From contig CALVSW010000011.1 in the NCBI GenBank assembly GCA_944359625.1, positions 1 through 40,241 on the forward strand: a stretch of DNA of 40,241 bases, written 5' to 3'. The first letter of the stretch is position 1; every line of letters begins with the position of its first letter. This document shows, piece by piece, positions 15,373 to 25,514 of this stretch. Below the pieces are notes generated by a model. That model saw nothing but the letters and a program-made list of their open reading frames with translations. It was not told the DNA's origin and did no database searches. This DNA is from an uncultured Bacilli bacterium (GTDB lineage Bacteria > Bacillota_I > Bacilli_A > RF39 > UBA660). The position numbers and the translations under genes are program-made.

Positions 15373-17737
15373 TTTAAATTGGGTAAAAGATTATATCGAT
15401 ATTGATGGTATTGATCCTGTTGAACTAGCTAGTAAAATAACTAAAGCTGGTATTAATATTGAAAAAATTGTAACTAATAATATTAAAAATCTTACTGTTG
15501 GTAAAGTTTTAGAGTGTATTGATCATCCTAATTCTAATCATCTTCATGTATGTCAAGTTGATATAGGTAATGAAGTAGTTCAAATTGTATGTGGTGCTAA
15601 AAATGTTTGTAGTGGGATTAAAGTAATTGTTGCTAAAGTAGGTGCTGTATTACCTGGTAATGTAGAAATAAAAAAGGGTAACATCCGTGGTGAAGAATCA
15701 AATGGTATGATTTGTGCTTTATTTGAACTAGGTTTAGAAGAAAAAAATGAAGAAAATTATAATAAAGGCATTGCAATATTAAGTGATGATGCTGTAGTTG
15801 GTAGTGATCCTTTAAAATATTTAGGATTAGATGATACTTTATATGAACTTGATGTTCATAAACATCGTAATAATGATTGTTATTATCATATTGGTTTTGC
15901 TTATGAAATAGCAGCAATACTAAATAAAAAAGTAAAATTACCTGATTGCACCTATAATTCTTCTAAAGAATCTATTAAAGATAAATTTGGTTTAGAAGTA
16001 GAAACTAATAAATGTCCATATTATTTAGCTAAATTAGTTACAAATGTCGAAATTAAAGAATCACCGGAATTTATTAAAAAACGTTTAATAAGTGCTGGTA
16101 TGCGTCCAATAAATAATGTTGTTGATATCTCTAATTACGTAATGTTAGAATTTGGGCAACCAACTCACTTCTTTGATTATGATAAACTTGGTAATAAAAT
16201 TGTAGTAAGAGATGCTTTAGAAAATGAAGTAATAACTACTTTAGATAAAAAAGAAAGAATATTAAAATCTAGTGATATTGTTATTACTGATGGCAAAAAA
16301 CCAGTATGTATCGCAGGAGTTATGGGTGGCTTAGATACTGAAGTAACAAGTGATACTAAAAATATCTTAATTGAATCAGCAATTTTTGATGCTGTAAGTA
16401 TTAGATATACTGCGAGTAACCTAAATTTAAAAAGTGAAGCATCTATAAGATATGGGAAAGGCTTAAATTATGAATATACTAATATGGCTATGGATAGATG
16501 TTGTCATCTTTTAGAAAAATATGCTAATGCTACAATATTAAGTGATAATGTATTATATGATAAGGTTGATAAAACTCCTAAAGTAGTTAAATTTAAAGCT
16601 AGTGATGTTAATAAATTATTAGGTATTAATATTAGTATTCCTGATATGGAAAAAGAATTAGATAGGCTAGATTTTAAATATGAATTAGATGGTGATTTAT
16701 TTACTTGTACAATTCCTAATCGTCGTTTAGATATTGATCCATTCGTCAATGATATAGCTGAAGAAATAGGTCGACTTTATGGTTATAATAATTTAGTATC
16801 AACATTACCTCATGGTAGTTATAAAAGAGGTACTTATGTTGGTGATGTAGGTTTAAGAAAAAGTATTTCTAAGAGATTAAGAACTTTAGGACTTAATGAA
16901 ACTAAAACTTATACTTTAACTCATCCCGACATGGCTAAATTATTTAGATATGATAATAAAGAAAATATAATACTACCTAATCCAATGAGTATTGATAAAA
17001 GTGTTATAAGAACTTCTATCTTACCATCTTTATTAAATGTTTATGAATATAATAAAGCTCGTAAAGTTATGGATATATTACTATATGAAATAGCTAAAAC
17101 TTATGATAAAAATTATAAAGAAGAAACGAAAGTAGCTATGTTATTAAAAGGAAATTACATTACTAATAATTGGAATAAAGTAGATGTTAAAGTGGATTTC
17201 TATTTAGTAAAGGGGATTATTGAAAATTTATTAGATTACTTAGGATTTAAAAATAGATATACATTTGTAAGTGATGTTATTCCTTCATTACATCCAGGTA
17301 TTTCCGCTAAGATATTATTAGATCAAAAAGAAATCGGTATTATTGGTAGAGTTCATCCAACCATAAATAAAGATGATATATATGTAGCCGAAATTAATAT
17401 GAATAGTTTACTTATTAAAACTAAACCAATTAAATATAAAAAGGCTTCATTATATCCAAATATTATTAAAGATGTAGCCTTTGTAGTCGATAAAAAAGTA
17501 ACATCAGATACTTTAATGAAAGTAATTAAAAAATCTGGCGGAAGACTTCTTACTGATATAGATATATTTGATGTATATACAGGTTCTAATGTTTTAGAAA
17601 ACGAAAAATCAATTGCCTTTAAATTAACATTTAGTGATCCAACTCGTACATTAAGTGACGAAGAAGTAATGACTATTTTTAATAAGATAATTAAAGATGT
17701 TGAAGATAATTGTAATGTTAAATTAAGAAGTATTTAG
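15365..17737 (+). CDS. pheT: Phenylalanine-tRNA ligase beta subunit
   Basis: Large subunit of the synthetase, about 790 residues, full length. It shows an N-terminal OB-fold tRNA-binding domain (about 40-150, VGKVLECIDHPNSNHLHVC), the B3/B4 editing domain (about 200-390), a B5 domain (about 400-475), the catalytic-like core and a C-terminal anticodon-binding FDX-ACB domain (about 695-790, from LYPNIIKDVAFVVD). ATG 15365 is the start because AGAGGTAG lies six bases upstream; an in-frame TTG two codons earlier is less likely. The next gene begins 8 bases after its stop, so transcription probably continues into 17746. Confidence 0.97.
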   Translation: MISLNWVKDYIDIDGIDPVELASKITKAGINIEKIVTNNIKNLTVGKVLECIDHPNSNHLHVCQVDIGNEVVQIVCGAKNVCSGIKVIVAKVGAVLPGNVEIKKGNIRGEESNGMICALFELGLEEKNEENYNKGIAILSDDAVVGSDPLKYLGLDDTLYELDVHKHRNNDCYYHIGFAYEIAAILNKKVKLPDCTYNSSKESIKDKFGLEVETNKCPYYLAKLVTNVEIKESPEFIKKRLISAGMRPINNVVDISNYVMLEFGQPTHFFDYDKLGNKIVVRDALENEVITTLDKKERILKSSDIVITDGKKPVCIAGVMGGLDTEVTSDTKNILIESAIFDAVSIRYTASNLNLKSEASIRYGKGLNYEYTNMAMDRCCHLLEKYANATILSDNVLYDKVDKTPKVVKFKASDVNKLLGINISIPDMEKELDRLDFKYELDGDLFTCTIPNRRLDIDPFVNDIAEEIGRLYGYNNLVSTLPHGSYKRGTYVGDVGLRKSISKRLRTLGLNETKTYTLTHPDMAKLFRYDNKENIILPNPMSIDKSVIRTSILPSLLNVYEYNKARKVMDILLYEIAKTYDKNYKEETKVAMLLKGNYITNNWNKVDVKVDFYLVKGIIENLLDYLGFKNRYTFVSDVIPSLHPGISAKILLDQKEIGIIGRVHPTINKDDIYVAEINMNSLLIKTKPIKYKKASLYPNIIKDVAFVVDKKVTSDTLMKVIKKSGGRLLTDIDIFDVYTGSNVLENEKSIAFKLTFSDPTRTLSDEEVMTIFNKIIKDVEDNCNVKLRSI

Positions 17738-17745
17738 GTGACTTT

Positions 17746-19119
17746 ATGGAACAAATAGAAAGAATAAAAAGTATATTAGAAGAAGAAGTAAGAAGTATTA
17801 CTTTAAAAGAACAAGAATTAAATGATTTAATTTGCACTAGAAATAGATACAATGGATTATTTAGTTACGCAAAGACAATAAATGAATTATTAGATAATAA
17901 AGAAAGTGTATTAATCTTATTAAAAAATATTGATGAAAATATCTATTATTTAATGCAAAGCAAAATAAATATTTTAGAAAGTATAAGAAATAAGAATAAC
18001 AAAACTGAAGAAGATAAACAAGCTATAGAAAGTATTAAAATATTATTTTCAGATTTACAAGTTAAATATAATGATTTAAAAAGAAAAATAAGTATTTATA
18101 CAGTATCTGTAAGTCAAAGTAAAGATAAGAAAATTAATTATCAAAAAATTATCTCTAGAATAAAATATAAACAATTTATTTCATGGCATCTTGTGGAATA
18201 TATAAAAGATTTATTGGATAGTAAAGATATTGATGATGTAACTCAAATAACATTCTTAGAATATTTACGTATTTATAATCAAAAAATATATGGTAAAGTT
18301 TATATTACTTCAGAAAATTATAAAAATGCTGTTTTAGATATGCTAAATTTTGGCTTTGAAGATTTTCATGATGATACGTTAGATTATAATCAAGAAATAA
18401 CTAAGAAGATAGATTTACATTACTCTATTTTAGAATATCAAATAGATTTTAAAAAATATTTTGAAGAACTAAGAAAAGAAATACCTGATGAAAATGATAT
18501 AAAATTATTTATGACTTTAATGATAGAGCGAATTCAAAACGAAATAAATGATTTAATTTCAATGATTAAAGACAAAGAATTTTATATGGATGAAGATATT
18601 AGAAAAGATATTATTAGTAGTTATCAAAAATTATTATCATGGTATAAAATATTTAGAGATGAATGTGTTAAAATATATAATGTTAAGATTGAAGAAGTAC
18701 CACAAACTAATGTTAATTTAATATTCTCTAAAGACATTAATAGTCATCCTTATATATTAAAAGATTTAAAGCATATAAATAATGAGTACCTGGAAAGAGT
18801 TTTAAATTTACTTACTGATTTACAAAATGGCACATTAATGAATAGAAATATTGATGGGTTAGTTAGATTTGCAGAATTTAAAAAACTAAAGGATGATCAA
18901 GTAAGAATTGTAATTAGACAGATATCTCCAACATTATTTTGCATAGTTGGTGTAGGTGTCAAGAAAGAAAATCTTGGTGTTTTAATGTATGAAACGATAT
19001 GCAGCAGAGGATATCCTAAAGATAAAGAAGAATATCCAACCTTAATCGAAGAAGGAAAAGAAATATTTGAAATGGTTAAATCTTATATAAATGATAACAA
19101 AAGAAAGGGTAGCAGATGA
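17746..19119 (+). CDS. Unrecognised coiled-coil protein downstream of pheT
   Basis: A soluble 457-residue protein that I do not recognise. The first 140 residues are strongly helical and probably coiled-coil (heptad-like Leu/Ile with Glu/Lys). A middle helical region follows. The last 90 residues form a separate small domain with strands (DDQVRIVIRQISPTLFCIVGVGVKKEN, then GVLMYETICSRGYP) whose strand-strand-Lys-Lys pattern loosely recalls the RelE/ParE fold. AGGTG lies at the pheT stop and the ATG is 8 bases on. It overlaps the next gene by four bases. No signal peptide or membrane segment is seen. Confidence 0.7.
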   Translation: MEQIERIKSILEEEVRSITLKEQELNDLICTRNRYNGLFSYAKTINELLDNKESVLILLKNIDENIYYLMQSKINILESIRNKNNKTEEDKQAIESIKILFSDLQVKYNDLKRKISIYTVSVSQSKDKKINYQKIISRIKYKQFISWHLVEYIKDLLDSKDIDDVTQITFLEYLRIYNQKIYGKVYITSENYKNAVLDMLNFGFEDFHDDTLDYNQEITKKIDLHYSILEYQIDFKKYFEELRKEIPDENDIKLFMTLMIERIQNEINDLISMIKDKEFYMDEDIRKDIISSYQKLLSWYKIFRDECVKIYNVKIEEVPQTNVNLIFSKDINSHPYILKDLKHINNEYLERVLNLLTDLQNGTLMNRNIDGLVRFAEFKKLKDDQVRIVIRQISPTLFCIVGVGVKKENLGVLMYETICSRGYPKDKEEYPTLIEEGKEIFEMVKSYINDNKRKGSR

Positions 19120-19319
19120 TTGAAGAATTATTAAATAGATTAGAAAGTTATGAATTAATTACATATGAGGCGATACCAGAAGAATATAAAAATGGGTTAA
19201 AAGAATTACAAAGTCATATTTCAATGATGAATAAGGAACAATTAAAAAGAATGAAATCTCTTATGTATAAATATTTAGAAACATTATCTAATAGTTTCTG
19301 TAAAAAAATGAGTCTTTAG
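19116..19319 (+). CDS. Small helical hypothetical protein (67 aa)
   Basis: A small charged, probably helical protein starting inside the stop of the preceding gene (ATGA overlap), so it is very likely co-translated and may bind that product. It has no known motif, signal peptide or membrane segment. A strong terminator follows at 19340, closing the pheST operon. Confidence 0.65.
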   Translation: MIEELLNRLESYELITYEAIPEEYKNGLKELQSHISMMNKEQLKRMKSLMYKYLETLSNSFCKKMSL

Positions 19320-19339
19320 TTAATGAATTAAGTTTTATG

Positions 19340-19370
19340 GAAATAGTTTAGATACTATTTCTTTTCTTTT
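19340..19370 (+). terminator. Terminator of the pheST operon
   Basis: Perfect eight-base stem GAAATAGT (19340-19347) / ACTATTTC (19354-19361), loop TTAGAT, then TTTTCTTTT. Confidence 0.8.
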
Positions 19371-19389
19371 GAAAAAAATTTCAAAAAAA

Positions 19390-19417
19390 TTAGCACTCAT
19401 ATATTGACAAGTGCTAA
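19390..19417 (+). promoter_or_regulatory. CIRCE operator 1 (HrcA binding site)
   Basis: TTAGCACTC (19390-19398) and AAGTGCTAA (19409-19417). The right arm has A for the canonical first G, and the spacer is 10 instead of 9 bases. It overlaps the -35 of the hrcA promoter, as expected for repression by HrcA. Confidence 0.8.
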
Positions 19418-19432
19418 ATATAATAGTATTAT
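19404..19432 (+). promoter_or_regulatory. SigA promoter of hrcA-grpE-dnaK
   Basis: TTGACA (19404-19409), 17-base spacer, TATTAT (19427-19432). It lies between and partly within two CIRCE-type operators. Confidence 0.75.
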
Positions 19433-19436
19433 GTAG

Positions 19437-19463
19437 TTAGCATTTTGAGTTGATAAGTGCTAA
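19437..19463 (+). promoter_or_regulatory. CIRCE operator 2 (degenerate)
   Basis: TTAGCATTT (19437-19445), nine-base spacer, AAGTGCTAA (19455-19463). It has the canonical spacing but two changes in the left arm and one in the right. It lies around the transcription start and just before the hrcA ribosome site, so it could act on DNA or as an mRNA hairpin. Confidence 0.65.
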
Positions 19464-19476
19464 AGAGGTGATGAAA

Positions 19477-20478
19477 GTGGACGAAAGAAAAAGGCGTTTA
19501 CTTAAGGAAATAGTTGAGAACTATATCAAAGAAGCAAAGCCAATTGGTAGTAAGTCACTTTGCAAAAAGTTTAAATGTTCATCAGCTACAATTCGTAATG
19601 AGATGGCTGTGTTAGAAGATTTAGGCTATATAGAAAAGAATCACATTTCCTCAGGTCGAGTTCCAAGTGAAAAAGGTTATAAATATTATGTTGAAAACTT
19701 AATGAAACCTAAGGAACTAACGGGTGAAGAAATGTTGCAATTGCAAACAATATTTTCTAATCAAAGTTTAGAGATATCTGATGCAATTACTAAATGCGTT
19801 GATATAATTAGTGAAATTACTAATTATACATCAATCGTGTTGGGTTCTTCATCAAAAGATAATGCTTTACAACAAGTAAGTATTATTCCTCTTAATGATA
19901 ATAAAATAGTAGCATTAGTTTGTACTGATAAAGGTATAGTTGAAAATAAACAATTTACTTTGCAATTTGATACAAACATTAGTGAAGTAGTTAAAACATC
20001 AGAAATTATTAATAAGATGTTAGTGGGTACACCAATAACAGAAGTAGCTAAAAGATTAGAGTTTGAAATAAAACCTATTATAGCTAAAAAAATAGTTCAA
20101 TATGAACAAGTATATAATATCTTCTACGATGCTTTTAATAACTTTACTAAAAATACCAGTAATGTTCATTTTAGTGGTAAAACTAAGTTATTAAATCAAC
20201 CAGAATATAATAATACAAATGATATCAGAAGGATTGCTAAGAAGTTAGAAGATGAAACACTTATTAAAAATATTGAATCGGATACTGATGGTATTAAAAT
20301 ATATATTGGTGAAGATAATGACTTTGATAAAGATGTTACTATAGTTAAAACAAAATACCATATTAATGGTGAAGAAGGTACTATAGCAGTAGTAGGTCCT
20401 AAGAGAATGGAATACGCTAAAGTTGTAGGAATTCTTAAATACATTAATGATAAGATAGAAAAAGGTGATGAATCTTAA
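19477..20478 (+). CDS. hrcA: Heat-inducible transcription repressor HrcA
   Basis: Repressor of class I heat-shock genes; it binds CIRCE when kept active by GroEL. The N-terminal winged helix (about 5-75) has the typical PIGSKSLCKKFKCSSATIRN and SSGRVPSEKGYKYYV sequences, followed by the GAF-like sensing domain. I choose GTG 19477 (334 residues): AGAGGTG lies six bases before it, whereas the ATG at 19471 directly abuts that sequence. It is the first gene of hrcA-grpE-dnaK and represses its own operon through the two operators upstream. Confidence 0.95.
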   Translation: MDERKRRLLKEIVENYIKEAKPIGSKSLCKKFKCSSATIRNEMAVLEDLGYIEKNHISSGRVPSEKGYKYYVENLMKPKELTGEEMLQLQTIFSNQSLEISDAITKCVDIISEITNYTSIVLGSSSKDNALQQVSIIPLNDNKIVALVCTDKGIVENKQFTLQFDTNISEVVKTSEIINKMLVGTPITEVAKRLEFEIKPIIAKKIVQYEQVYNIFYDAFNNFTKNTSNVHFSGKTKLLNQPEYNNTNDIRRIAKKLEDETLIKNIESDTDGIKIYIGEDNDFDKDVTIVKTKYHINGEEGTIAVVGPKRMEYAKVVGILKYINDKIEKGDES

Positions 20479-20479
20479 T

Positions 20480-20995
20480 ATGAAAGAAGAAAAGAATAAT
20501 ATAAAAGAAGAACATCCTAAAAATAAGGAAAAACATAAGGATAAAAAGGAGAACAAAGAGTTAGAAAATTTAAAGTTAGAAAATTCTAAATTAAATGATA
20601 AAGTTCTAAGATTATCAGCTGAGATGCAAAATATGATGCGTAGGTTTGAAGAAACTAAAGCTAATATGGTTAAGTATGAAGGAGCTGATTTAATTAAGAA
20701 TTTACTACCTATTATAGATAATTTTGAACGCGCTATTGCGATGGATACTTCGGAAAATGAAAAGTATTTAGAAGGATATAAAATGATCTATGTTAATATG
20801 ATTAATACTTTAAAAAGTATTGGGGTAGTAGAAATTGATTGTTTACATAAACCATTTGATCCAAATATTATGGAAGCAGTTCTAACTGAACAAATTATTG
20901 AAGAAGAACAAGGGGTTGTTTTGGATGTATTACAAAAAGGCTATATGTATAAAGATAAATTACTAAGACCTGCTATGGTTAAGGTAAATGAATAA
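20480..20995 (+). CDS. grpE: Nucleotide exchange factor GrpE
   Basis: DnaK co-chaperone that releases ADP. A highly charged N-terminus (Lys/Glu-rich, about 1-40) leads into the long coiled-coil and the C-terminal beta domain, with ENYxR-type core NLLPIIDNFERAIAM and HKPFDPNIMEAV, and the ending LRPAMVKVNE. The length of 171 residues is usual. ATG 20480 lies just after the hrcA stop, with AAAGGTGAT about 11 bases upstream; GTG 20465 or ATG 20468 in the same frame overlap that ribosome site and are less likely. Confidence 0.94.
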   Translation: MKEEKNNIKEEHPKNKEKHKDKKENKELENLKLENSKLNDKVLRLSAEMQNMMRRFEETKANMVKYEGADLIKNLLPIIDNFERAIAMDTSENEKYLEGYKMIYVNMINTLKSIGVVEIDCLHKPFDPNIMEAVLTEQIIEEEQGVVLDVLQKGYMYKDKLLRPAMVKVNE

Positions 20996-21012
20996 AAGAA
21001 AGGTGATTATTT

Positions 21013-22842
21013 ATGAGTAAAATTATAGGTATAGATTTAGGTACAACAAATTCATGTGTATCTGTATTAGAGGGTGGAGTTCCTAAAGTAATTCCAAATC
21101 CAGAAGGAAATAGAACTACTCCATCAGTAGTAGCTTTTAAAGCTGACGGTGAAGAACTAGTCGGTGAAACAGCTAAAAGGCAAGCAGTAACTAATGTTAA
21201 AAATACTATTTCTAGTATTAAGAGAAAAATGGGTACTGATGAAAAAGTAGAAGCTAATGGTAAGAAATATACACCAGAAGAAATTTCTGCTAAGATTTTA
21301 ATGAAATTAAAAAGCGATGCTGAAGCATACTTAGGAGAAAAAGTAACTAAAGCTGTCATTACAGTTCCTGCTTACTTTAATGATGCTCAAAGACAAGCAA
21401 CTAAGAATGCTGGTAAAATTGCTGGTTTAGATGTTGAAAGAATTATTAATGAACCAACAGCAGCAGCTCTAGCATATGGTATTGATAAACAAGAAAAAAC
21501 TCATACTGTTTTAGTTTATGATTTAGGTGGTGGAACATTTGATGTTTCAATCCTAGAATTAGGTGATGGTGTTTTCGAAGTTAAATCAACTGCTGGTAAT
21601 AACCATTTAGGTGGCGATGATTTCGATCAAAGAGTAATGGATTACTTAGTTTCAGAATTTAAGAAGGAAAATGGTATTGACTTATCTACTGATAAGATGG
21701 CAATGCAAAGAATTAAAGATGCTGCTGAAAAAGCTAAGAAAGACTTATCTGGTATGATGAGTGCTGAAATATCTATTCCATTTATTGCTCAAAGTAGCGA
21801 AGGCCCATTACATTTAAATATGACTTTAAACAGAGCTAAATTTGAAGAATTAAATAAAGATTTATTTGATTCTACATTAGATGCTGTTCATAAAGCATTA
21901 AAAGATGCTAAATTGACTGCTAGTGATATTGATAAAGTATTATTAGTTGGTGGTTCAACTCGTATTCCATATATTCAAGAATTAGTTAAAAAAGATCTTG
22001 GTAAAGAACCATCTAAAGAAGTTAACCCAGATGAAGTTGTTTCAATGGGTGCTGCAATTCAAGGTGGCGTCTTAACTGGTGAAGTAGATGACTTAGTATT
22101 ATTAGATGTTACACCATTATCACTTGGTATTGAAACTATGGGTAATGTTATGACTGTCTTAATTCCTCGTAATACTACTATTCCGACAAGTAAATCACAA
22201 GTATTTTCTACTGCTGCTGATAACCAACCAGCTGTAGATATCCATGTACTACAAGGTGAAAGACCAATGGCATCAGATAATAAGACTTTAGGAAACTTTA
22301 GATTAGATAGTATTCCAGCTGCACCACGTGGTGTTCCTCAAATTGAAGTTAAATTTGATATTGATGCTAATGGTATTGTTAATGTTACAGCTAAAGATTT
22401 AGGAACTAATAAAGAACAATCAATTACTATTACATCTTCAACAAATCTATCTGATGAAGAAATTGAAAGAATGAAGAAAGAAGCTGAAGCTAATAAAGAA
22501 GCTGATGAAAAGAAGAAAGCTTTAGCAGAAGCTAAGAATGAAGCTGATGCAACAATCTTCCAAACTAAAAAATCATTAAAAGATTTAGGTGATAAAGTAA
22601 GTGCTGATGATAAGAAGAAAGCTGAAGATAAGATTAATGAAGTAAGAGAAGCTCTAAATACTGAAGATGTTGATAGAATTAAAAATGTTACTAAAGAATT
22701 AAATGATATTGCTATTAGTTATGCAAGTAAAGTTTATGAAGAAGCTGCTAAAGCTAACCAAGCAAATGCTAATACTACTGAAGATAATTCTAATAGTAAT
22801 AAAGATGATGATATTAAAGAAGCTAAATACGAAGAAAAATAA
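21013..22842 (+). CDS. dnaK: Chaperone DnaK (Hsp70)
   Basis: ATP-dependent Hsp70 chaperone, 609 residues, the length typical of Gram-positive DnaK, which lacks a stretch in the N-terminal domain. The nucleotide-binding signatures [24 protein letters not shown] and [14 protein letters not shown] are present, then the linker [16 protein letters not shown] and the substrate-binding and helical lid domains, with an Asn/Ala-rich tail. AAAGGTGAT precedes the ATG. It closes the hrcA-grpE-dnaK unit; a strong terminator follows and dnaJ is not adjacent. Confidence 0.98.
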   Translation: MSKIIGIDLGTTNSCVSVLEGGVPKVIPNPEGNRTTPSVVAFKADGEELVGETAKRQAVTNVKNTISSIKRKMGTDEKVEANGKKYTPEEISAKILMKLKSDAEAYLGEKVTKAVITVPAYFNDAQRQATKNAGKIAGLDVERIINEPTAAALAYGIDKQEKTHTVLVYDLGGGTFDVSILELGDGVFEVKSTAGNNHLGGDDFDQRVMDYLVSEFKKENGIDLSTDKMAMQRIKDAAEKAKKDLSGMMSAEISIPFIAQSSEGPLHLNMTLNRAKFEELNKDLFDSTLDAVHKALKDAKLTASDIDKVLLVGGSTRIPYIQELVKKDLGKEPSKEVNPDEVVSMGAAIQGGVLTGEVDDLVLLDVTPLSLGIETMGNVMTVLIPRNTTIPTSKSQVFSTAADNQPAVDIHVLQGERPMASDNKTLGNFRLDSIPAAPRGVPQIEVKFDIDANGIVNVTAKDLGTNKEQSITITSSTNLSDEEIERMKKEAEANKEADEKKKALAEAKNEADATIFQTKKSLKDLGDKVSADDKKKAEDKINEVREALNTEDVDRIKNVTKELNDIAISYASKVYEEAAKANQANANTTEDNSNSNKDDDIKEAKYEEK

Positions 22843-22848
22843 TTTGAC

Positions 22849-22881
22849 TTGGGGAAGAGATTTTCTTCCCCAATAATTTTT
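22849..22881 (+). terminator. Terminator after dnaK
   Basis: Perfect ten-base stem TTGGGGAAGA (22849-22858) / TCTTCCCCAA (22864-22873) with loop GATTT and a T-rich tail. It separates the heat-shock genes from tldD, although read-through may feed the following genes. Confidence 0.85.
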
Positions 22882-22890
22882 GAGGGAAAA

Positions 22891-24252
22891 ATGAAAAAAG
22901 AAAATCTAGAAACATTACTTAATAAGATGTGCTCTACCGGAGCTGATTTTGCTGAAATATATATTGAAAATACGAAAACCAAAATATTTACTTATTTAGA
23001 TAATAAGTTACAAAAAATAGATAATAAAATAGATAAAGGTATGGGCCTTAGAATTGCTAAAGGTAATGAAGTATATTATGCAGCAGTAAATAATAATGAT
23101 CCTATAACTATTGCTGAAGATTTAATAAATAATTTAAATAGTAAAGTATTATATAAAGATATAAAACTTTCTGATATGAAAATTTATGAAGGATCAGATA
23201 ATGAATTTTTAGATGATAAATTAATTAAAGATTATATGAATAATTTAAATCATAAAATTCGTTTAATGGATAAAAGAATTGAACAAGTATCTTTAAATTT
23301 TACCGAAATTTTAAAAGATATTACTATTGCTAATCATACTGGTCTATACAATAAAGAAAAAAGATGTTATGCAAGATTTTATATATCTGTTACCTTTAAA
23401 GATAGCGATTTAGTATCAACTTCAAGTTATAATTGGGGTATGAGTACTATTAAAGATATTTTTAATCGTAATATAGATAATAATTTAAAAGACTTAGTTA
23501 AATATGGAATAGATAAGTTATATGCTAAAAATTGTGTTGGTAAGAAGATGCCTGTTATCTTAGGTCCAGGTTTTGGAGCAGTTATATTCCATGAAGCATG
23601 TGGTCATGCGATGGAAGCTAATGCTACTGCTCGTAAACGTTCGGTTTTAAGTGATATGATTGGTAAAAAGATTGCTTCTAATAAAGTAACTATTATTGAT
23701 GATGGTACTATTCCTAATTTATGGGGAACAACTAAGATTGATGATGAAGGATATAATACAAAGAAGAATTATTTAATTAAGGATGGTATCTTAGTAAACT
23801 ATTTAAATGATACGATAAATAATCGTTTATTAAAGATGAATTTAACTGGATCTTCGAGAAGAGAATCATATTATTATCCTCCTGTATCAAGAATGAATAA
23901 TACTTATTTAGAACCTGGAAATGACTCTATTAGTGATATGGTAAAAAGTATTAAGTATGGCTTATATGCTAAAGAAATGAATGGTGGGTCTGTTAATCCA
24001 GAAACGGGAGATTTTAACTTTGGTGTAGCTACTGCCTATATGATACGTGATGGCAAGGTATGTGAATGTGTAAAAGGTGCTAGTTTAATTGGTAATACCC
24101 TAGATATTTTAAATAAAATTGAAATGGTATCAAGTGATTTAGAATATGGTGCCGGAATGTGTGGAGCAGCAAGTGGCATGGTTCCTGTTACAATTGGGGA
24201 ACCGACTATAAAAGTATCCGAAATATTAGTTGGAGGAATAAAAAATGATTGA
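22891..24252 (+). CDS. tldD: Metalloprotease TldD
   Basis: Catalytic subunit of the TldD/TldE protease, which degrades unfolded peptides and matures some peptide antibiotics such as microcin B17. The zinc motif HEACGH (HExxxH, residues 234-239) is present, with the downstream sequence LTGSSRRESYYYPPVSRM typical of TldD. The product has 453 residues. ATG 22891 is chosen, since GAGGG lies just upstream and an earlier in-frame TTG is inside the dnaK terminator. It overlaps tldE by 8 bases. Confidence 0.93.
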   Translation: MKKENLETLLNKMCSTGADFAEIYIENTKTKIFTYLDNKLQKIDNKIDKGMGLRIAKGNEVYYAAVNNNDPITIAEDLINNLNSKVLYKDIKLSDMKIYEGSDNEFLDDKLIKDYMNNLNHKIRLMDKRIEQVSLNFTEILKDITIANHTGLYNKEKRCYARFYISVTFKDSDLVSTSSYNWGMSTIKDIFNRNIDNNLKDLVKYGIDKLYAKNCVGKKMPVILGPGFGAVIFHEACGHAMEANATARKRSVLSDMIGKKIASNKVTIIDDGTIPNLWGTTKIDDEGYNTKKNYLIKDGILVNYLNDTINNRLLKMNLTGSSRRESYYYPPVSRMNNTYLEPGNDSISDMVKSIKYGLYAKEMNGGSVNPETGDFNFGVATAYMIRDGKVCECVKGASLIGNTLDILNKIEMVSSDLEYGAGMCGAASGMVPVTIGEPTIKVSEILVGGIKND

Positions 24253-25513
24253 TAAATTAATTGACTTAGCTAAAGAAAATAATATTGATTTAGAAGTCTG
24301 TTCTAAAAAAGAATATTCTGCCCAAATTGCTGTTTTAAATTCTAATCTAGAAAACTTTTACATATCTAATACTACCAGACATAATATTAAAGCGATTAAA
24401 GATAGTAAATGTATTTTCTTTGTTACGGAAGATTTATCTGATCCTGATTATATAATTAATGAATTAAATAAGACATTTTTACTTAGTGATAATGATAATC
24501 TAAATAGATTAAGTAATAATAGTTATGAAAATAGAAATAAAGTATTTAATAAACCAGATTTTAAAAAAGTTAAAGAAGATTTATTAAGTTTATATGCTTT
24601 AAAGAAAGATTACTCTTTTATAAAAAATATTGAAGCTAGTTATTCATATAATTCGATGAATATCGATATTAAAAATAAAAATAATTATATGACTGATAAT
24701 ACTTATAGTAATTATATATATGTATCTATAAGTGGAGAAAAAAATAATATTGTTAAAAGTGATTATATAAGTATTTATACTAATAATTATGATTTTAATA
24801 TTGTCAAAGAAAAGGTAATAAAACTTCTTAAGTATCTTGAATCTAAGTTTACTGAAACATCTATAAGTACTAATAAATATAATGTCTTATTAAATAATAA
24901 TGTTGTAAAAGACATATTAAATACTTTTATATCTTCTTTTAGTACTAGAAATATCGATATGAAATTATCATTTTTAACAGGTAAACTTAATCAAAAAGTA
25001 TTTAGTGATAAAATAAGTATTATTGAAGAACCAGTAAATACTAAGTTTGTTACAACTAGATATTTTGATGATGAAGGAACATTAACTTATAATAAAGAAT
25101 ATGTTTCTAAAGGTGTATTTGTAAAAACATATAATAATTTAGAATATGCTCTTAAAAATAAAGAAGAGTTAACTGGTAATTCTTATGGTGTCCGTAATTT
25201 TCATATTAAAGAAGGTAATAAGACTTATGATGAATTAATAAAGACGATGCAAAATGGAATTATTATTAATCGAATTGAAGGTATGCATAGTGGTATAAAT
25301 ACTAGAAGTGGCGATATATCACTACAAGCAACAGGACTACTTGTTGAAAATGGAGTAGTTACTAAACCATTGAATATGATTATTTTACAAAGTAATATTA
25401 TTGAAATATTAAATAATGTTATTGAAGTTGGTAATGATTTAGAGGAATTTAATAGTATAATAGCTAGTCCATCTTTACTATTACATGATATAACTATATG
25501 TGGGAGTTTATAA
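24245..25513 (+). CDS. pmbA: TldE/PmbA, inactive partner of TldD
   Basis: The second subunit of the TldD/E heterodimer, 422 residues. It lacks the HExxxH zinc site, as all TldE proteins do, and keeps the family fold signatures such as GNSYGVRNFHI and the closing GIEGMHSGINTRSGDISLQA-like stretch (about 345-365) and EVGNDLEEFNSIIASPSLL. GGAGGA lies upstream of the start, inside the end of tldD, so equal amounts of both subunits are expected. The N-terminal half is more diverged and Asn/Lys-rich. The stop codon is one base before the pepF start. Confidence 0.9.
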   Translation: MIDKLIDLAKENNIDLEVCSKKEYSAQIAVLNSNLENFYISNTTRHNIKAIKDSKCIFFVTEDLSDPDYIINELNKTFLLSDNDNLNRLSNNSYENRNKVFNKPDFKKVKEDLLSLYALKKDYSFIKNIEASYSYNSMNIDIKNKNNYMTDNTYSNYIYVSISGEKNNIVKSDYISIYTNNYDFNIVKEKVIKLLKYLESKFTETSISTNKYNVLLNNNVVKDILNTFISSFSTRNIDMKLSFLTGKLNQKVFSDKISIIEEPVNTKFVTTRYFDDEGTLTYNKEYVSKGVFVKTYNNLEYALKNKEELTGNSYGVRNFHIKEGNKTYDELIKTMQNGIIINRIEGMHSGINTRSGDISLQATGLLVENGVVTKPLNMIILQSNIIEILNNVIEVGNDLEEFNSIIASPSLLLHDITICGSL

Positions 25514-25514
25514 T

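Noticed and set aside
17746..19319. Toxin-antitoxin pair
   Set aside because: The large protein is far longer than RelE-type toxins, the fold resemblance is weak and the small partner has no DNA-binding motif.
19404..19424. TTGACA with TATAAT at 19419 as the hrcA promoter
   Set aside because: The spacer would be only 9 bases; TATTAT at 19427 with a 17-base spacer is the proper partner.
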